Below, piece by piece: positions 7,743 through 17,406 of a stretch of DNA of 47,730 nt (position 1 is its first letter; each line of letters begins with the position of its first letter). A program made the translations under genes and the position numbers. Origin of the DNA: Alphaproteobacteria bacterium (GTDB taxonomy: Bacteria; Pseudomonadota; Alphaproteobacteria; VGDZ01). The notes beneath the pieces were generated by a model. The model did no database searches and was not told the DNA's origin. It saw only the letters and a list, made by a program, of their open reading frames with translations. The stretch lies in assembly GCA_016869515.1 (NCBI GenBank), contig VGDZ01000018.1, positions 1-47,730 of the forward strand. Reading direction: 5' to 3'.

Positions 7743-8816
7743 TCAGCCGCACTGGGCGCGGTGACGCAGCATGTGATCGGCCAGGACGCAGGCCAGCATC
7801 GCCTCGCCCACCGGCACGGCGCGGATGCCGACGCAGGGATCGTGCCGGCCCTTGGTGACGATCTCGGTGTCGCGGCCCTGGCGATCGACGGTCTCGACCG
7901 GGGTCAGGATCGAGCTGGTCGGCTTGACCGCGAATCGCACCACGAGCTCCTGGCCGGTCGAGATGCCGCCGAGGATGCCGCCGGCATGGTTCGACAAGAA
8001 CACCGGCCGGCCGTCGTTGCCCGCGCGCATGCGATCGGCGTTCTGCTCGCCGCGCAAGGCGGCGGCGCCGAAACCGGCGCCGATCTCGACGCCCTTGACG
8101 GCGTTGATGCTCATCATCGCTTGGGCGATGTCGGCATCGAGCTTGCCGTAGACCGGCGCGCCCCAGCCCGCCGGCACGCCCGAGGCGCGGACCTCGATCA
8201 CCGCGCCGATCGAGGACCCCGCCTTGCGCACGCCGTCGAGCAATTCCTCCCAGCGGCCGACCACGCCGGCATCGGCGGCGAAGAACGGGTTGCGCTCGAC
8301 CTCGGCCCAGTCCCAGCGCGCCGGATCGGCCGCGATCTCGCCGATGCGGATCACGGCGCCGCGCACGCTGACCTCGGCTCCCAGCACCTTGCGGGCGATG
8401 GCGCCGGCGGCGACCCGCATCGCCGTCTCGCGCGCCGATTGCCGCCCGCCGCCGCGATGGTCGCGCAGGCCGTATTTGGCGATGTAGGTGTAGTCGGCAT
8501 GGCCGGGGCGGAACTTGTCCTGGATGTCGGAATAGTCCTTGGAGCGGGCATCGACATTGTCGATCAACAGCCCGATCGGCGTGCCGGTGGTGACGCCTTC
8601 GAAAACGCCGGAGACGATGCGCACGCGGTCGGGTTCCTGGCGCTGGGAGGCGAAGCGGCTCTGCCCCGGGCGGCGGCGATCCAGCCAGGGCTGGATGTCG
8701 GATTCGCCGAGCGCGATGCGCGGCGGGCAGCCGTCGACCACGCCGCCGATCAGCGGCCCGTGGCTTTCGCCGAAAGTGGTGACCTGGAACAGCCGGCCGA
8801 AGCTGTTGTGCGACAC
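7743..8816 (-). CDS. aroC: Chorismate synthase
   Basis: A 357-residue chorismate synthase, the last step of the shikimate pathway: 5-enolpyruvylshikimate-3-phosphate to chorismate with reduced FMN. All signature blocks are present: [16 protein letters not shown] at the N-terminus, [45 protein letters not shown], and the C-terminal [18 protein letters not shown]. The length matches the bacterial enzyme. It sits just downstream of fabI on the same strand with a 10-base gap, an arrangement common in alphaproteobacteria. Confidence 0.97.
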   Translation of the reverse strand: MSHNSFGRLFQVTTFGESHGPLIGGVVDGCPPRIALGESDIQPWLDRRRPGQSRFASQRQEPDRVRIVSGVFEGVTTGTPIGLLIDNVDARSKDYSDIQDKFRPGHADYTYIAKYGLRDHRGGGRQSARETAMRVAAGAIARKVLGAEVSVRGAVIRIGEIAADPARWDWAEVERNPFFAADAGVVGRWEELLDGVRKAGSSIGAVIEVRASGVPAGWGAPVYGKLDADIAQAMMSINAVKGVEIGAGFGAAALRGEQNADRMRAGNDGRPVFLSNHAGGILGGISTGQELVVRFAVKPTSSILTPVETVDRQGRDTEIVTKGRHDPCVGIRAVPVGEAMLACVLADHMLRHRAQCG

Positions 8817-8826
8817 CGCTAGCCGC

Positions 8827-9639
8827 CTAGACCGTGGCGATGTCGGGCGCGTCCACCGATTTCATGCCGACGACGTGATAGCCGCTGTCGACATGCAGCA
8901 CCTCTCCGGTCACGCCCGTGCCGAGGTCCGAAAGCAGGAACACGCCGGCGCCGCCGACCTCGTCGATGCTGACGTTGCGCTTGAGCGGCGCGTTGTATTC
9001 GTTCCACTTCAATATGTAGCGGAAGTCGCCGATGCCCGAGGCCGCCAGTGTCTTGATCGGCCCGGCCGAGATGGCGTTGACGCGGATGCCGCGCCCGCCC
9101 AGGTCGACCGCCAGATAGCGCACGCTGGCCTCGAGCGCGGCCTTGGCCACGCCCATGACGTTGTAGTGCGGCACCACCTTCTCGGCGCCGTAATAGCTGA
9201 GGGTCAGCAGGCTGCCGCCCTGGTCCATCAGCTTCTCGGCGCGCTGGCAGACCGCGGTGAAGGAATAGCAGCTGATGTTGAGGCTCATGGCGAAATTGTC
9301 GGGCGTGGTGTCGACATAGCGCCCCTTGAGCTGCTCCTTGTCGGAATAGGCGATGGCGTGGACCAGGAAATCCAGCTTGCCCCATTCCTTGGCCAGGCGA
9401 TCGAACACCGCGTCGATCGATTCCGGCTTGGCGACGTCGCAATCGACCAGCAGCGCGCTGCCGAGCTGCGCCGCCAGCGGCCGGACGCGCTTTTCGAATG
9501 CCTCGCCCTGGTGGGTGAAGGCCAGTTCGGCACCCTGGGCGCGGACCGCCTTGGCGATGCCCCAGGCGATCGAACGCTCGTTGGCGACTCCCATGATCAG
9601 GCCCTTCTTGCCGGCCATCAGGGGAGAGGAAGGCGTCAT
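8827..9639 (-). CDS. fabI: Enoyl-[acyl-carrier-protein] reductase (NADH)
   Basis: A 270-residue short-chain dehydrogenase catalysing the last reduction of each fatty-acid elongation cycle. The N-terminus [20 protein letters not shown] is the FabI-type cofactor site. The catalytic region [20 protein letters not shown] gives Tyr149, Tyr159 and Lys166 (Y-x6-K). [12 protein letters not shown] and the end [16 protein letters not shown] are also diagnostic. The chosen ATG (MTPSSP) has GAGGA 5 bases upstream; the frame extends further but into the promoter region. It is divergent from the DUF2272 lipoprotein. It is the target of triclosan-type inhibitors in other bacteria. Confidence 0.96.
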   Translation of the reverse strand: MTPSSPLMAGKKGLIMGVANERSIAWGIAKAVRAQGAELAFTHQGEAFEKRVRPLAAQLGSALLVDCDVAKPESIDAVFDRLAKEWGKLDFLVHAIAYSDKEQLKGRYVDTTPDNFAMSLNISCYSFTAVCQRAEKLMDQGGSLLTLSYYGAEKVVPHYNVMGVAKAALEASVRYLAVDLGGRGIRVNAISAGPIKTLAASGIGDFRYILKWNEYNAPLKRNVSIDEVGGAGVFLLSDLGTGVTGEVLHVDSGYHVVGMKSVDAPDIATV

Positions 9640-9707
9640 GACGGTCCTCGGTGCTAGACTGAAGGAGGGATTCGCGCGGCATGGTACACGAGGCAAGGCC
9701 CTAATCA

Positions 9708-10481
9708 ATGCCGAGCAGAACGGCGGTTCTGGTCTTGGTCCTGGCGGGATTGGGGGCCTGCACCCTGGCCGAACGCTGCCCCGATCCTTCGCTGCGGCCG
9801 GCGCGGGCGCCCCTGGTCCAGCCCCGGCCCGAGGCCGAAGCCCGCCTTGCCCTGGTCGAACTGGCCTACGAGGAGTGGCGGCGCTTCGGCCAGCCGACCA
9901 TAACCTGGCGCGGGCCCGGGTCGGGCGAGCGCCAAGCGGGCCTGAGCGATCGCGATGCCCGCGGCGCCGCCATGGTCGCGGGCTATTGGCGCACGCTGGG
10001 TCATGACTGGCCCGAGCGGCGCTGCGCCACGCCCTGGTCGGCGACCTTCGTCTCGCAGCTCATGATCCGCGCCGGGGTCGGTGCGCGCGAGTTCGAACCG
10101 GCGGCGGCGCATTGGATCTACCTGCGCGCCATCGCCGCCCAGGCCCAGGACCCGACGGCGCGCTTTCGGATCGTCGCCCCCGACCGGATCGCGCCGCGGC
10201 CGGGCGACCTGATCTGCCATGGCAGGGGAATCGGCCGGCGCGGATTCGATGCCGCCAACATCCCCGAGGGCGCGCCGCTGCATTGCGATCTGGTGGTCGC
10301 CAACCGCGACGGTTGGCTGGACGCCATCGGCGGCAACGTCTCGGGCGCCGTCACTCTCAGCCGCCGGCCGGTCGATGCCGCCGGTCGCCTGCCGGCGGCG
10401 TCGGATCAGCCCTGGTTCGCGGTGGTCTCGAACCGGCTGGGCGAGACGGCGGCGCCGCCCCGCCCGGGGCCTACTTCTTGA
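9708..10481 (+). CDS. DUF2272-family lipoprotein
   Basis: A 257-residue exported protein. The start MPSRTAVLVLVLAGLGAC is a lipoprotein signal with lipobox LGAC. The body matches DUF2272: EWRRFG, the WSATFVSQLMIRAGVG helix, AAHWIYLRAI, PRPGDLICHGR and HCDLVVANRDGWLDAIGGNVSGAV. This pattern of a conserved early S/A-rich helix and a late His resembles NlpC/P60-like folds, but no biochemical role is established that I know of. The stop overlaps the convergent binding-protein gene by 11 bases. Confidence 0.8.
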   Translation: MPSRTAVLVLVLAGLGACTLAERCPDPSLRPARAPLVQPRPEAEARLALVELAYEEWRRFGQPTITWRGPGSGERQAGLSDRDARGAAMVAGYWRTLGHDWPERRCATPWSATFVSQLMIRAGVGAREFEPAAAHWIYLRAIAAQAQDPTARFRIVAPDRIAPRPGDLICHGRGIGRRGFDAANIPEGAPLHCDLVVANRDGWLDAIGGNVSGAVTLSRRPVDAAGRLPAASDQPWFAVVSNRLGETAAPPRPGPTS

Positions 10482-12043
10482 ACCGCGCCCAACGCCATTG
10501 CGGGGTATCGATGGCGTTGATCGGGGTGTCAAACTTGCTGGCCATCGACCAGGTGATGATCTGGTGGTGCAGCGGGATGTAGACGATGTCGTCCAGCACC
10601 TGCTGCCAGGTGTCGAGAATCATGCGGTCGCGCTTGTCGGCCTGGACCTCGCGCGACATGGCATCGGTCAGCTCGTCGACCTTGGGATTCGAATAGCCGG
10701 TGAAGTTCCACGCCCCCTTGCTGGCGTAGAGGAACGAGAACACGTAGTGCGAATCCAGCGTTGGCACGCCCCATCCCAGCATGAAGAAGTCGGATTCCTT
10801 CTTCTGCAGCTTGGGGAAGTGCAGCGACTTCGACTGCAAGTCGAGTTGTACCTTGATGTTGATACGCGCCAGCATGGCGGTGATCGCCTGGCAGATATCC
10901 TCGTCCTTGACATAGCGATCGTTGGGGCAATCGAGCTTGGTCGAAAAGCCGTTGGGATAGCCGGCCTCGGCCAACAGCTTGCGCGCCCCGTCCTGGCTGA
11001 ACGACAGGCGCTTGTCGTGCGAGGGCAGGTAGCCGTGCACGCCCGGCGAGGTGGTCGAGCCGGCCGGGATCGCCTCGCCGCGCATGACGCGGGTCTTGAT
11101 CGCCTCGATGTCGATCGCCTGGTAGACCGCCTGGCGCACGCGCTTGTCGGCGAAGGGGTTCTTGCCCTTGACGTCGGACACGCGCAGCTCGGGACGCGCC
11201 ATGTCCATGCCCAGGAAGATGGCGCGGATCTGGTTGATCTGCTTGGAGTGCAGGGCGCGGCTGGCGTTGATGCGGGCGATGTCCTGCACCGGCGGATCGG
11301 TGACGATGTCGATCTCGCCCGACAGCAGGGCGGCGACCCGCGTGCCGTCGTTCTTGATCGGGGTGAAGACGATGCGGTCGATGTTGTGGGGATCGTCCTT
11401 GTGGCCCCACCAGTCGGCGTTGCGCGCCAGCTCGGTGCGCGCGTCCGGCTCGCGCCGCACCAGCCGGAAGGGACCGGTGCCGTTGGTGTTGCGCACGGCG
11501 AAGGTGTCTTCCTTGTCCTTGTAGTTCTGCGGCTTCTGGACGTTGTTCTTCTCGGCCCAGGCCTTGGACATGACGCCGATATTGGTCACCTGATCCGACA
11601 GGATCGGATTGGGACCCTTGGTGTGGAATCGCACGGTCGTGGCATCGACCTTCTCGATCCGCTCGACCGAGGCGATGCTAGGTGCGGAAGTCCGAGGTCG
11701 GCGCCATCGCGCGTTCGAAGGTGAACACCACGTCGTCGGCGCTGAAGGCCGAGCCGTCGTGGAACTTGACGCCCGTGCGCAGCTTGAACTCCCAGGCATT
11801 GCCCTCGACCGCGCGCCAGGACACCGCCAGGCCGGGTTCCTTCTCCAGCTTGGCGTTGCGGCGGATCAGCGGCTCGTACATCTGCAGCATCATGGTGGTG
11901 GTCTGGCCCTCGTTCTGCGAATGCGGATCGAGGGTCAGCGCGTCGCCCTGGTTGGCCCAGCGCAGCACGTTCTCGGCCGCGGCCGGCATGGCCGCGACCA
12001 GCGCCAGCGCCGCGACGCCGGCCAAAAGCGGAATTCGGTTCAT
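10471..12043 (-). pseudogene. ABC transporter substrate-binding protein (family 5), broken by one frameshift
   Basis: The N-terminal 121 residues (signal peptide, then ENVLRWANQGDALTLDPHSQ and WEFKLRTGVKFHDGSAFSADDVVFTFERA) end at a TAG at 11680-11678. The remainder continues in another frame from IASVERIEKVDATTVRFHTKG to the stop at 10471. Removing the single G at 11678 turns TAG-C into TAC and joins the halves as SDFRTYIASVER, giving about 523 residues, the normal size for periplasmic peptide/nickel-type binding proteins (DppA/OppA group). No permease or ATPase genes lie alongside. It is either a recent inactivation or a sequencing error; both halves otherwise look fully conserved, which favours a very recent event or an error. 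Confidence 0.85.
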
Positions 12044-12105
12044 GGGGTTCCTCCCTTTATGGCCCGAGGCTGGCGAATCGCGCCGCCTTAGGCGAGTCTG
12101 CGGCG

Positions 12106-14532
12106 ATGGACAGGCTGCCGGTCGAAGACGCCCTGCCCGCGCTGTTGGCGGCGCTGGAGAAGGGCGGCAATGCCGTGCTGACCGCGCCGCCCGGCGCCGG
12201 CAAGACCACGCTGGTGCCGCCGGCGCTGGCGGCGGCAGGCTGGGCGCGCCAGGGCAAGATCCTGGCGATCGAGCCCCGGCGGCTGGCGGCGCGGGCGGCG
12301 GCGCGGCGCATGGCGGCGCTGGCCGGCCAGCCGGTCGGGCGCGACATCGGCTATCGCGTGCGGCTGGATGCCAAGCCCGGCCGGCGGATCGAGGCGCTGA
12401 CGCCGGGGGTCTATCTGCGCCTGCTGCAGGAACGGCCCGACCTTGGTGGCGTCGCCGCCGTGCTGTTCGACGAAATCCACGAGCGCGCGCTGGAGATCGA
12501 TCTGGCGCTGGCGCTGACCCGCGAGGCGCAAGGCGCGCTGCGGCCCGATCTGCGGCTGGTGGCGATGTCGGCCACGCTCGATGCCGGGCCGATCGCGCGG
12601 CTTCTGGGCGATGCGCCGGTGGTCGGCAGCCAAGGCCGGTCCTATCCGGTGAGCGTGGCCTATCTCGAGCGCGATCCCGAGGATGCGGTGGCGGCGATGG
12701 CGCCGGCGGTGCGGCGGATGCTGCGCGAGCGCGCCGGCGACATCCTCGCCTTCCTGCCTGGCGGCGGCGAAATCCGCCGCGTCGCCCGGCAGTTGGAAGA
12801 CCTGGACGAGCTGGTGCTGCCGCTTTACGGCGATCTTCCCTTCGAGGACCAGGACCGCGCCATCAGCCCCGATCCCGGCGGCCGGCGCAAAGTCGTGCTG
12901 GCGACCGCCATCGCCGAGACCAGCCTGACCATCGAGGGCATCGGCACCGTGATCGACAGCGGGCTGGCGCGCGGCCCGCGTTACGATCCGCGCAGCGGGT
13001 TGACGCGGCTTGCGACCGGGCGGGTGTCGCTGGCCGCGGCCGAACAGCGCCGTGGCCGCGCCGGACGCCTTGGCCCAGGACATTGCCTGCGGCTGTGGAG
13101 CGAGCCCGGCCAGCGCCAACTGGCGCCCTTCACGCCGCCCGAAATCCTTTCGGCCGATTTGGCGCCGCTGGCGCTGGAATTGGCGGTGTGGGGCACCAAG
13201 GCCGAGAGCCTGCCCTGGCTGGACCCGCCGCCCGAAGCGGCGCTGCGCGAGGCCGAGGCGCTGCTGCGCGATCTCGGCGCCTTGGACGAGTCCGGTCGCG
13301 CCGGCGACATGGGACGGGCGATGGCCGCGCTCGGCACCCATCCGCGGCTGGCGCATACGATGCTGCGGGCGCGCGATCTCGGATTGGGCGCAAGCGCGGC
13401 CTGGTTGGCGGCCTTGATCGAGGAACGCGATCCGCTGCGCGCTCCGCCGGGCCAGCGCCTGGCCGATCTGCGGCTGCGCATCGAGATCCGCCACCGCCCG
13501 ATCGTCGAGGCCGCGCGCCAGCACCGCAAGCGGCTGGGCATCGGCGAGGACACGATCGAAGCGGATCGCCTGGGCCTGGTCGCGGCGCTGGCCTATCCCG
13601 ACCGCATCGCCCGCCGCCGACCGGGCGCGGCGCCGCGCTATCTGCTGGCCAACGGGCGCGGCGCCGCCCTGCCCGGCTACGATCCGCTCGGCCGCGAGGA
13701 GTTCCTGAGCGTGGTCGAATTGGATGGCGCCCTGCCCGAAAGCCGCATTTTCCTGGCGGCGCCGATCGACCGCGCCGAGATCGAATCCGAATTCGCCGCC
13801 CGCATCGTCGCGGCCGACAGCATCGCCTGGGATGCGCGCGAGGGCGCCATCCAAGCCCGCCGCGAACGGCGCCTGGGCGCGATCGTGCTGGAGGCGAGGG
13901 AGATCGCCGACATCCCGCCCGAGCGCCGCATCGCGCTTCAGGCCGATGCCATCCGCGCCCTGGGCCTGGACGTCCTGCCCTGGGGCGAAGCGGCCCGGGA
14001 TTTGCGGGCGCGGGTCGGATTCCTCCATCGCCTCGATCCCGCCTCCTGGCCCGATTGGTCCGATGACGCGCTGTTGGCGTCGCTCGAAGACTGGCTGGGT
14101 CCGGCGCTTTACGACAGCGCGCGGCGGGCGCACTGGGCCAAGTTCGATCTGGCGGCGGCGCTGCGGGCGCAATTGGACCGGCACCGGCAGGCCGCGCTCG
14201 AGCGCGAGGCGCCGACGCATCTCGCCGTGCCGTCGGGAAGGCGACACGCGGTCGATTACGCCGATCCGGCGGCGCCGGTGCTGGCGGTCAAGCTGCAGGA
14301 GATGTTCGGCGCCACCGCCTCGCCGCTCTTGGCATCAGGGCGCGTGGCGGTGGTGCTGCATTTGCTGTCGCCGGCCGGGCGGCCGTTGCAAGTCACGCGC
14401 GATTTGGCCGGGTTCTGGGCCGGCGCCTATGCCGAGGTGAAGAAGGACATGCGCGGCCGCTATCCCCGCCATCCCTGGCCCGACGATCCGCGCGCCGCCC
14501 CCGCCACCCACCGCGCCAAGCCGCGCGGCTAG
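12106..14532 (+). CDS. hrpB: ATP-dependent helicase HrpB
   Basis: An 808-residue DEAH-box helicase. Motifs in order: the Walker A motif TAPPGAGKTT (residues 26-35), IEPRRLAARAAARRMA, DEIH box (122-125), VAMSATLDAGPIA, ATAIAETSLTIEGI and EQRRGRAGRLGPG (motif VI). The HA2 and C-terminal HrpB regions follow, ending near YPRHPWPDDPRAAPATHR, which is the usual HrpB C-terminus. The length fits the family. It is an RNA helicase-type protein whose cellular substrate is poorly defined. It is divergent from the broken binding-protein gene (62 bases between starts). Its TAG lies at the edge of a repeated hairpin. Confidence 0.96.
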   Translation: MDRLPVEDALPALLAALEKGGNAVLTAPPGAGKTTLVPPALAAAGWARQGKILAIEPRRLAARAAARRMAALAGQPVGRDIGYRVRLDAKPGRRIEALTPGVYLRLLQERPDLGGVAAVLFDEIHERALEIDLALALTREAQGALRPDLRLVAMSATLDAGPIARLLGDAPVVGSQGRSYPVSVAYLERDPEDAVAAMAPAVRRMLRERAGDILAFLPGGGEIRRVARQLEDLDELVLPLYGDLPFEDQDRAISPDPGGRRKVVLATAIAETSLTIEGIGTVIDSGLARGPRYDPRSGLTRLATGRVSLAAAEQRRGRAGRLGPGHCLRLWSEPGQRQLAPFTPPEILSADLAPLALELAVWGTKAESLPWLDPPPEAALREAEALLRDLGALDESGRAGDMGRAMAALGTHPRLAHTMLRARDLGLGASAAWLAALIEERDPLRAPPGQRLADLRLRIEIRHRPIVEAARQHRKRLGIGEDTIEADRLGLVAALAYPDRIARRRPGAAPRYLLANGRGAALPGYDPLGREEFLSVVELDGALPESRIFLAAPIDRAEIESEFAARIVAADSIAWDAREGAIQARRERRLGAIVLEAREIADIPPERRIALQADAIRALGLDVLPWGEAARDLRARVGFLHRLDPASWPDWSDDALLASLEDWLGPALYDSARRAHWAKFDLAAALRAQLDRHRQAALEREAPTHLAVPSGRRHAVDYADPAAPVLAVKLQEMFGATASPLLASGRVAVVLHLLSPAGRPLQVTRDLAGFWAGAYAEVKKDMRGRYPRHPWPDDPRAAPATHRAKPRG

Positions 14533-14605
14533 ACCGCGATCGGTAGATGGGGAATCGCGGTCCAGGGCGAGATACCAAGGCATAACGCTCTCTAGGATTT
14601 GAAAG
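14531..14605 (+). repeat. Intergenic hairpin repeat after hrpB, short copy
   Basis: GACCGCGAT (14532-14540) pairs with ATCGCGGTC (14554-14562), a 9-bp stem with a 13-base loop. The flanks AGACCGCGATCGGT and TCGCGGTCCAG recur at 32430-32443 and 32484-32494. ATACCAAGG (14572-14580) follows, like the ends of the larger element at 32362-32643. CGCTCTCTAG-type sequence at 14586-14605 matches 17 of 20 bases at 40239-40258. There is no T-tract. Confidence 0.6.
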
Positions 14606-14633
14606 CCGGCCGGGACGGGGCAATAATGCCGCC

Positions 14634-14876
14634 ATGATCAAGGGCAAGCCCGCCGCCCGGGGCAATCCTGCGCCAAGCGCCCCAGCGCCGCCTGCGCGCA
14701 CCGAGACTGCCGGCGGCGAGCCGGTGGCAATGCTGGCGCTGGACCGGATGCTGGATCCGGATGCGCTGCAGACGCGGATGCGCGATGCCAATCTCAACAA
14801 GCTGCGGGTCATGACCGACAAGAACCCCGATGCCGCCTTGGCGGTGATCCGGCGCTGGATGGCGGGCGGAAGCTGA
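14634..14876 (+). CDS. Small hypothetical protein with a FliF-tail-like C-terminus
   Basis: An 80-residue protein with a proline/alanine-rich start and a helical second half. The end, KLRVMTDKNPDAALAVIRRWM, resembles the C-terminal FliG-binding tail of the flagellar MS-ring protein FliF, which typically ends in a nPeeAa-vlR-Wl pattern. No flagellar genes are nearby, and the rest of FliF is absent. It is 2 bases upstream of the thioesterase start, so probably co-transcribed. The resemblance may be coincidental for a short amphipathic helix. Coding status is supported by the tight spacing and codon use like the neighbours. Confidence 0.6.
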   Translation: MIKGKPAARGNPAPSAPAPPARTETAGGEPVAMLALDRMLDPDALQTRMRDANLNKLRVMTDKNPDAALAVIRRWMAGGS

Positions 14877-14878
14877 CC

Positions 14879-15322
14879 GTGAACGTCGACATCATGGCGC
14901 GCTTTCGCGCCTTGCCCACGCCCTCGGCCAGCCGCCTGCTGGGGGTCGAGCCGGTGGCGTTCGATGCCGAGGCCGGGCGGGCGGTGCTGGCCTTCGCCGC
15001 CAAGCCCGAATTCCTCAACCCCATGGGCACGCTGCAAGGCGGCTTCATGGCGGCGATGCTGGACGAGGCGATGACGGTCGCGGCATTGGTCAAGACCGGC
15101 ATGACCGTGATGCTGCCGACGTTGGAGATGAAGATCAGCTTTCTGGCCCCGGGCAAGACCGGGCGGCTGATCGCCACCGGCCAGGTGGTGCGCCTGGGCA
15201 AGCGCGTCGCCTTCCTCGAAGGTCGGCTGGAGGACGAGGCGGGGACGCTGCTGGCGCTTTCCAGCGCCACCACCAGCGTCGTGGCGCGCGACAAACTGGG
15301 GGGCACCCATGCCAAGCCTTAG
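14879..15322 (+). CDS. PaaI-family (hotdog-fold) thioesterase
   Basis: A 147-residue hotdog-fold thioesterase, a different paralogue from the one at 2620-3078. The core is NPMGTLQGGFMAAMLDEAMTVAA (the GG plus acidic helix), LPTLEMKISFLAPGKTGRL and GKRVAFLEGRLEDEAGTLLA. It hydrolyses acyl-CoA of unknown chain type. The start is GTG at 14879, immediately after the small upstream gene, and its 3' end overlaps the TctC-type gene by 14 bases, suggesting one transcript for all three. In this copy the family's catalytic HGG is QGG. Confidence 0.85.
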   Translation: MNVDIMARFRALPTPSASRLLGVEPVAFDAEAGRAVLAFAAKPEFLNPMGTLQGGFMAAMLDEAMTVAALVKTGMTVMLPTLEMKISFLAPGKTGRLIATGQVVRLGKRVAFLEGRLEDEAGTLLALSSATTSVVARDKLGGTHAKP

Positions 15323-16274
15323 GACACATTGCATCGTCGCGATTTTGGCCGGGCTGATCGCGGCGCCGACGCTGGCCCAGGACAAGCCGATCCGGGTGCT
15401 GGTGGGCTATCCCGCCGGCGGCACTTCGGACATCGTGCCGCGGCTGATCGCCGAGCGGGTCAAGGACCGCCTCGGCCAGACCATGGTGGTCGAGAACCGG
15501 GTCGGCGCCGCCGGCCAGATCGCCGCCCAGCAGGTCAAGGCGGCGCCGGCCGACGGCTCGGTGCTGCTGTTCACGCCCTTCGCGGCGACGGTGATCGCCA
15601 AGTTCACCTATCCCAAGCTGGCCTACGATCCCGACAAGGATTTCGTGCCGGTGTCCTTCGCCGGCCATACCCCGATCGCGCTGGCGGTGGGACCGCAGCT
15701 CGGGGTCGGCTCGCTGCGCGATTTCTCCGGCTGGGCCAAGGCCAACGCCGCCAAGGCCAGCTATGGCAGCCCGGCGGCCGGCTCGGCGCCGCATTTCCTC
15801 GGCCTGTTGTTCGCGCGCGAGGCCGGGATCGAGCTGGTCCACGCCGCCTATCGCGGCAGCCCGCCGGCGGTCAACGACACCGCCGCCGGCCATATCGCCG
15901 CCACCGTCACCGTGCTGTCGGACCTGCTGGCGCCGCACAAGGCGGGACGGATCAAGGTGCTGGCGGTGGCCAGCGAGGGACGCAGCGCGCTGGCGCCCGA
16001 CCTGCCGACCTTCCGCGAGCTTGGCTACGGCAACGTCGTCGGCACCACGATCTACGGCTATCACGCCCCGGCCGGAACGCCGGCCGCGGTGGTGGCGCGC
16101 CTCAGCGAGGCGATCAACGCCGCGGTGCGGGCGCCCGATCTGGCGTCGCGCTTCGCCGACATGGGCTTCGATCCGGTCGGCGACGGCGCCGAGGCCTATG
16201 GCCGGCTGCTGGCGGCGGAATCCGCCAAATGGGGCCCGATCATCAAGGCCTCGGGCTTCACCGCCAGCGATTAG
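15309..16274 (+). CDS. TctC/Bug-family periplasmic binding protein
   Basis: A 321-residue exported solute-binding protein of the tripartite tricarboxylate transporter (Bug) family. A signal peptide (to about residue 23, ending TLAQ) precedes DKPIRVLVGYPAGGTSDIVPRLIAERV, VVENRVGAAGQIAA and YRGSPPAVNDTAAGHI, all family hallmarks. It would capture a carboxylate in the periplasm. No TctA or TctB membrane genes are next to it; Bug proteins are often orphans. The next genes encode a TRAP transporter of a different family, so it may work with another system or as a sensor. It starts inside the end of the thioesterase gene. Confidence 0.92.
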   Translation: MPSLRTHCIVAILAGLIAAPTLAQDKPIRVLVGYPAGGTSDIVPRLIAERVKDRLGQTMVVENRVGAAGQIAAQQVKAAPADGSVLLFTPFAATVIAKFTYPKLAYDPDKDFVPVSFAGHTPIALAVGPQLGVGSLRDFSGWAKANAAKASYGSPAAGSAPHFLGLLFAREAGIELVHAAYRGSPPAVNDTAAGHIAATVTVLSDLLAPHKAGRIKVLAVASEGRSALAPDLPTFRELGYGNVVGTTIYGYHAPAGTPAAVVARLSEAINAAVRAPDLASRFADMGFDPVGDGAEAYGRLLAAESAKWGPIIKASGFTASD

Positions 16275-16340
16275 GCCTTGACGCTCGCGGGCGCGGCGGG
16301 CCAAACACGAGCCAACGACTTCACGGGGAGGACATGGACC

Positions 16341-17381
16341 ATGGGCAAGCTATCGCGGCGCACGATGTTGGCAACCTCGGGGGCGCTGCTGGCGGCGCCG
16401 GCCATCGTCCGCGCGCAATCGACCGTGACGCTGCGCCTGCATCACTTCCTGCCGCCGGTGTCGAACGTCCACGCCAAGCTGCTGGCACCCTGGGTGCAGA
16501 AAGTCTCCGACCGCTCGGGCGGCCGGCTCAAGATCACCATCTTCCCCTCGATGCAGCTGGGCGGCACGCCGCCGCAGCTTTACGACCAGGCCCGCGACGG
16601 CGTCGCCGACATCGTCTGGACCCTGCCCGGCAACACGCCGGGCCGCTTCCCCTCGACCGAGGTGTTCGAACTGCCCTTCATCGCCTCGCGCCGCGGCGTG
16701 CCCAACGCCCGCGCCAGCCAGGAATTCGCCGATACGCATCTCGGCCAGGAGACGCGGGAGGTCAAGCTGCTGTCGTTCTGGTCGCACGATCGCGGCCTGA
16801 TCCACGCCAACAAGCAGGTGCGGACCATGGACGACCTGCGCGGCCTCAAGCTGCGCTTTCCGACCCGGCTGGCGGGCGAGGCGCTGCGCGCGCTGGGGGT
16901 CAACGCCATCGGCATGCCGATCCCGCAAGTGCCCGAAAGCATCGCCCAGAAGGTGATCGACGGCTGCGTCGTGCCGTGGGAGGTGGTGCCGGCGATCAGG
17001 GTGCACGAACTGCTCAAGTTCCACACCGACATTCCGGGCTCGCCGACGCTTTATACCGCGTCCTTCTTCCTCGCCATGAACAAGGCCAAGTACGACGGCC
17101 TGCCGGCCGATCTCAAAGCGGCGATCGACGCCACCACCGGCATGCCCTTCGCCACCGACGCCGGCAAGGTGTGGGACGAGGCCGGCGCCGAAGTCGAGGC
17201 CATGGTCAAGGCGCGCGGCAACACCATCACCGTCATCGCCGAGGACGAGAAGGCGCGCTGGGTCAAGGCCACCCAGCCGGTGGTCGAGGCCTGGCTCAAG
17301 GCGACGTCCGAGAAGGGTCTCAACGGCGCCAGGCTGCTGGAGACCGCGCGGGCGCTGATCGCCAAGCACGAAAAGGCCTGA
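16341..17381 (+). CDS. dctP: TRAP transporter substrate-binding protein (DctP family)
   Basis: A 346-residue periplasmic binding protein of a TRAP transporter. The start at 16341 (MGKLSRRTMLATSG) has GGGGAGG 9 bases upstream; a longer in-frame start at 16278 lacks such a site. SRRTML followed by a hydrophobic stretch to IVRAQ is a twin-arginine-like signal. The family pattern follows: LHHFLPPVSNVHAKLLAPWVQKV, QLYDQARDGVADIVWT, FPSTEVFELPF, MDDLRGLKLRFPTRLAGEALRALG and VIDGCVVPWEV. The arginine in KLRFPTR is the usual carboxylate contact. The ligand is probably an organic acid; identity unknown. Confidence 0.94.
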   Translation: MGKLSRRTMLATSGALLAAPAIVRAQSTVTLRLHHFLPPVSNVHAKLLAPWVQKVSDRSGGRLKITIFPSMQLGGTPPQLYDQARDGVADIVWTLPGNTPGRFPSTEVFELPFIASRRGVPNARASQEFADTHLGQETREVKLLSFWSHDRGLIHANKQVRTMDDLRGLKLRFPTRLAGEALRALGVNAIGMPIPQVPESIAQKVIDGCVVPWEVVPAIRVHELLKFHTDIPGSPTLYTASFFLAMNKAKYDGLPADLKAAIDATTGMPFATDAGKVWDEAGAEVEAMVKARGNTITVIAEDEKARWVKATQPVVEAWLKATSEKGLNGARLLETARALIAKHEKA

Positions 17382-17406
17382 GCGGCGGTTCCGGCCCCGG
17401 CCGGCC

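Noticed and set aside
9681-9704. A seven-codon ATG frame with a good ribosome site before the DUF2272 gene, as a leader peptide
   Set aside because: It has no regulatory codons or attenuator hairpin and is too short to support.
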